From Acanthaster planci (lineage: Eukaryota > Echinodermata > Asteroidea > Valvatida > Acanthasteridae): a DNA stretch of 60,000 nt. The stretch covers positions 590,245-650,244 of the forward strand of contig NW_019091468.1 of assembly GCF_001949145.1 (NCBI RefSeq), read 5' to 3'. The notes beneath the pieces are model-generated. The model was given only the letters and a program-made list of their open reading frames with translations. It was not told the DNA's origin and searched no databases. Positions within the stretch are counted from its first letter, which is position 1. Every line of letters begins with the position of its first letter. Of this stretch, positions 57,801 through 60,000 are shown in pieces. The position numbers and the translations under genes are program-made.

Positions 57801-60000
57801 TCCCTAAACCTGTTGGTAGCTTATGGAAAGCATTAGAGGGATAAGCACAGGTAAAGATAGTCGCAAAGAAGCTGCACGACATCCATCAACTTGCAGTCTT
57901 CCATTTCTTCCATTTTGCTCGGACAAATAAAGCGGCGTGTTGGCAAATACCTGATGTCTGACTGTCATTTCACTTGCTGGAAAGGGTAACCCCTCCCAAA
58001 TCTCTCCAGTCCTTCTGGTAGATTTTTGAAGGTTCAGGAGGGTGTTTGGTATTCATCAATTCAACTTTCTGTCTGGCCAGGGAGCCGTGATATCACCCAG
58101 CGATGAGGACTCCATGACGTTCAATGTCAACGCTGCCAACGGGGAGGTATACCGGCTGCGGGCTACCGACGCGAAGGAGCGACAGTTCTGGGTCAGTCGT
58201 CTGAGGGCGGTGGTCCAGCGCCAGGGCGAAGTCATCTCGCAGGTAAGAGCATAGTCAATTGGACCTGATCTTGTGGGATTGCTTGGCAGGAAATCATGTC
58301 TCTGCAAATTTGTGTGCTAAGCAAAATTTGGCGGAGTACCAGTCACAAGCACTTTACTTACATGTACATGTACCTAGTCTGGTCCCCAACCCAAAGATTC
58401 TGACTGTTTGCTTGGATATTTAGGTCTGGAAGCCATGCTGTTGTTAATGTTTGGAATTAAATATAAAAATCCCCTTTATTCAATGCACACAAATCTGAAA
58501 ACTGTTAATTTCTCTTATTGTGCTTTTGAATGCTTATTGCCACTTTTGCCTACTTCTTGATAACAGTGACTTTTTTAAAAATTAACGGACATGTGTACCT
58601 TGCATTCCACGCATTACATCTATGTCATACATCTTAGATTACATCACAATCAATTTTCATCAGTGATTGCTACCAGACCAATAATTTAAATGTACAAATA
58701 AAGGGAAATTTTCAAGTCCGTGAACCAGACTGTATACCTTCCCTGGCTGATGGTCTGTTTATGCTATGCAAATATTTAGCCAGTTTCCAAGCTTAGTTGC
58801 TTAGAGCCAACCTCACTTGCCTGCAGTTTGCTTGTGAAATTGCAGTATAAGTGGCTCAGTCTCTCTTTGTCTTGGGTTCCAGGCGCTGGGCGACGGTACA
58901 TCGCCATCGTCCAGCCACGGCTCCAGCGATTCCCTCCAACACCACCGGCCGGGCCTTCGACGTCACCAAGCTGGAGCAGCCCCCCGCGTCTCCCCCGCCA
59001 ACTCCCTGACCAGACACCCCCGGCCTCCCTCCTTCAACCCCTCCCTCACCCCGTCGGTGACCCAGGAGTCGCTGCACAATGCCCGGGACATCATCACCAT
59101 CGCCGAGGAGCAGCAGAAGATGCTGGTTCAAGCACTGGAGGTAAATCCGGCAGTCAGGAATTTTTTCAAGTTGAATTTTTTTCAATGTATGACAAAGCTT
59201 GAATATTTCTAACTTTTTTTAATATTTCTAGTGTTTATTTCCATAAGACCTTTTCTTAATTTGGTATGAAAATATGACAGGCATATTATGATTTTAAGAA
59301 AATACATGTAAATAGGTAAATCCAAAAAAAGAACGAGAAGTTAAGAGGCAATTATGGAGAGAGACCTCAGAATTTAGGACTACCTAAAGAATGGGACAAG
59401 CACGACTTCATTACCCATGGGGTAAAGGTGAATAAATCAGGAAGCGCTCGTCCAACGTTTTGTCACGGAGACTAAATCAAAAGCATTAGCTTTCATATTT
59501 TTTGAGACCCTTTCATATCCTTTGTCCTTCAGTTGCAAATATGCAAATTATATGCAAATGTCAGTTTGAAATATGCAAATGATATGCAGATGGTTAATGC
59601 GCTGATGAGGTATCCACCCTAAGTTGAAGCGCACCAGCAGTGGAGAAGGAGAGACAGGCTAGTGGGGAGTTTTTCCTGCTGGGCTTGTACATGTGCATGG
59701 AGACCATGCATTCCAGAATAAATTGGTTGCGTGTTCAGTGCCAAATGCACATGCACTTGTGTCTGCACGTGGTTCGTTCCAACCAAAGCACTGATTTTTC
59801 CATGTACATGTAAAAACATTCCTTCTCTTGTTCCTGTTAGGAGCGGATTGGTTTACCGGTATGTGGCTCACTGGCCCACCATTTTCACAAAGAGCAAAGG
59901 TTAAACTTTCTACAACTTTCTCTAACCGTCCACCTCTGTAGGCCCTGCCCTCCTCGGGCCACCCTATCAATGCCCTGGACCACGACTGCCTGCTGCTCAA
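54886..60000 (+). CDS. oxysterol-binding protein-related (ORP9/10/11-like), 5' part
   Basis: Exons 54886-54996, 56250-56275, 56737-56842, 57541-57591, 58081-58242, 58883-59140 and 59942 onward, running off the window; phases 0,2,0,0,0,0. Residues 47-154 or so form a PH domain: MEGTLNKYTNVVKGWQNRWF, LEYYV, RGLVHLTGAVISPSDEDS, ATDAKERQFWVSRLRAVVQR. This start and spacing are those of the ORP9/10/11 branch, whose PH domains bind phosphoinositides and whose C-terminal domain moves lipids at membrane contacts. A Ser/Pro/His-rich linker follows, then a helix (IITIAEEQQKMLVQALEALP) and LDHDCLLLK, also typical of this branch. The lipid-transfer domain would lie beyond the window. The first two exons encode 46 residues (LSEAERIRLETVLKRAK, EVEEEDFF) resembling the first helix of Rab-effector domains. 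They join in phase, but an ATG with good context at 56744 is a possible alternative start. Confidence 0.85.
57005..57480 (+). repeat. degenerate 54-bp minisatellite in ORP intron
   Basis: Words TTTGGACATG, TTGGAACTGG and GTTTTGCCAG recur with a spacing of about 50-60 bp for at least five rounds. The open frame across it (56948-57328) follows from the repeat, not from a gene. Confidence 0.7.
59541..59580 (+). promoter_or_regulatory. cluster of ATGCAAAT octamers
   Basis: Three exact ATGCAAAT octamers at 59541, 59552 and 59573, with near matches at 59533 and 59583. ATGCAAAT is the classic POU-factor site. It lies in intron 6 of the ORP gene; it may be a regulatory site or just a local tandem duplication. 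Confidence 0.35.
59611..59846 (+). repeat. SINE-like dispersed repeat, copy 4
   Basis: TATCCACCCTAAGTTGAAGC, AGACAGGCTAGT, CCAGAATAAATTGGTTGCG and CCTTCTCTTGTTCC in the family order of 20621-20832; the most diverged copy, in intron 6 of the ORP gene. Confidence 0.65.

Noticed and set aside
59659-60000. Minus-strand open frame at the window end
   Set aside because: It is antisense to a supported ORP exon and to a repeat copy and has no motif.

Overview
The window looks like nuclear DNA of a marine invertebrate deuterostome, with an echinoderm (sea star type) the best guess. The reasons are multi-exon genes with GT-AG introns, moderate GC, many short foldback transposons, frequent TACATGTA-type motifs, and gene families such as WSC/sushi receptors, tandem SLC46 carriers and an ORP9/10/11-like gene. 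No organism-specific marker was found, so this assignment is tentative. Three assembly gaps (883-1056, 21372-21943, 36887-37348) and one ambiguous base (23744) are present; none falls in an exon I could build.

Layout. 1-3.1 kb: repeats and a decayed profilin-like fragment. 3.1-8.3 kb (+): a complete six-exon type I membrane receptor (signal peptide, WSC, sushi, acidic linker, TM, tyrosine-bearing tail). 9.4-10.6 kb (-): a two-exon profilin-like gene that begins with a signal peptide. 10.7-18.3 kb: no gene seen; it holds a 1-kb foldback element built from palindromic AAGTCGACTT repeats and several other repeats. 18.3-26.2 kb (+), 30.6-33.9 kb (-) and 47.5-51.8 kb (-): three complete SLC46-type major facilitator transporters. 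35.8-36.1 kb (-): a degenerate RecQ-like helicase fragment. 40.2-41.6 kb (+): an intron-poor, probably Golgi glycosyltransferase-like gene whose signal anchor and catalytic domain lie in different frames. 43.3-45.0 kb: a decayed duplicate of part of the third SLC46 gene fused to a decayed 3' end of the glycosyltransferase gene. 54.9-60.0 kb (+): the 5' part of an oxysterol-binding-protein-related gene (PH domain of the ORP9/10/11 type), running off the window.

How the genes relate. The gene models rest on splice-site and phase agreement: each of the four multi-exon genes that ends inside the window gives a coding length divisible by three, and the two minus-strand SLC46 genes share exon lengths 135/84/160/85 for exons 2-5. 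The SLC46 genes form a local family expansion. In my recollected alignment they lack the histidine tied to proton-coupled folate transport, so another substrate is likely. The receptor, the secreted profilin-like protein and the transporters could all serve surface or immune functions, but nothing in the DNA shows that they act together.

Most of the remaining DNA is dispersed repeats, at least a dozen families, many with long terminal inverted repeats. Several sit in introns or flank the duplicated SLC46 genes.
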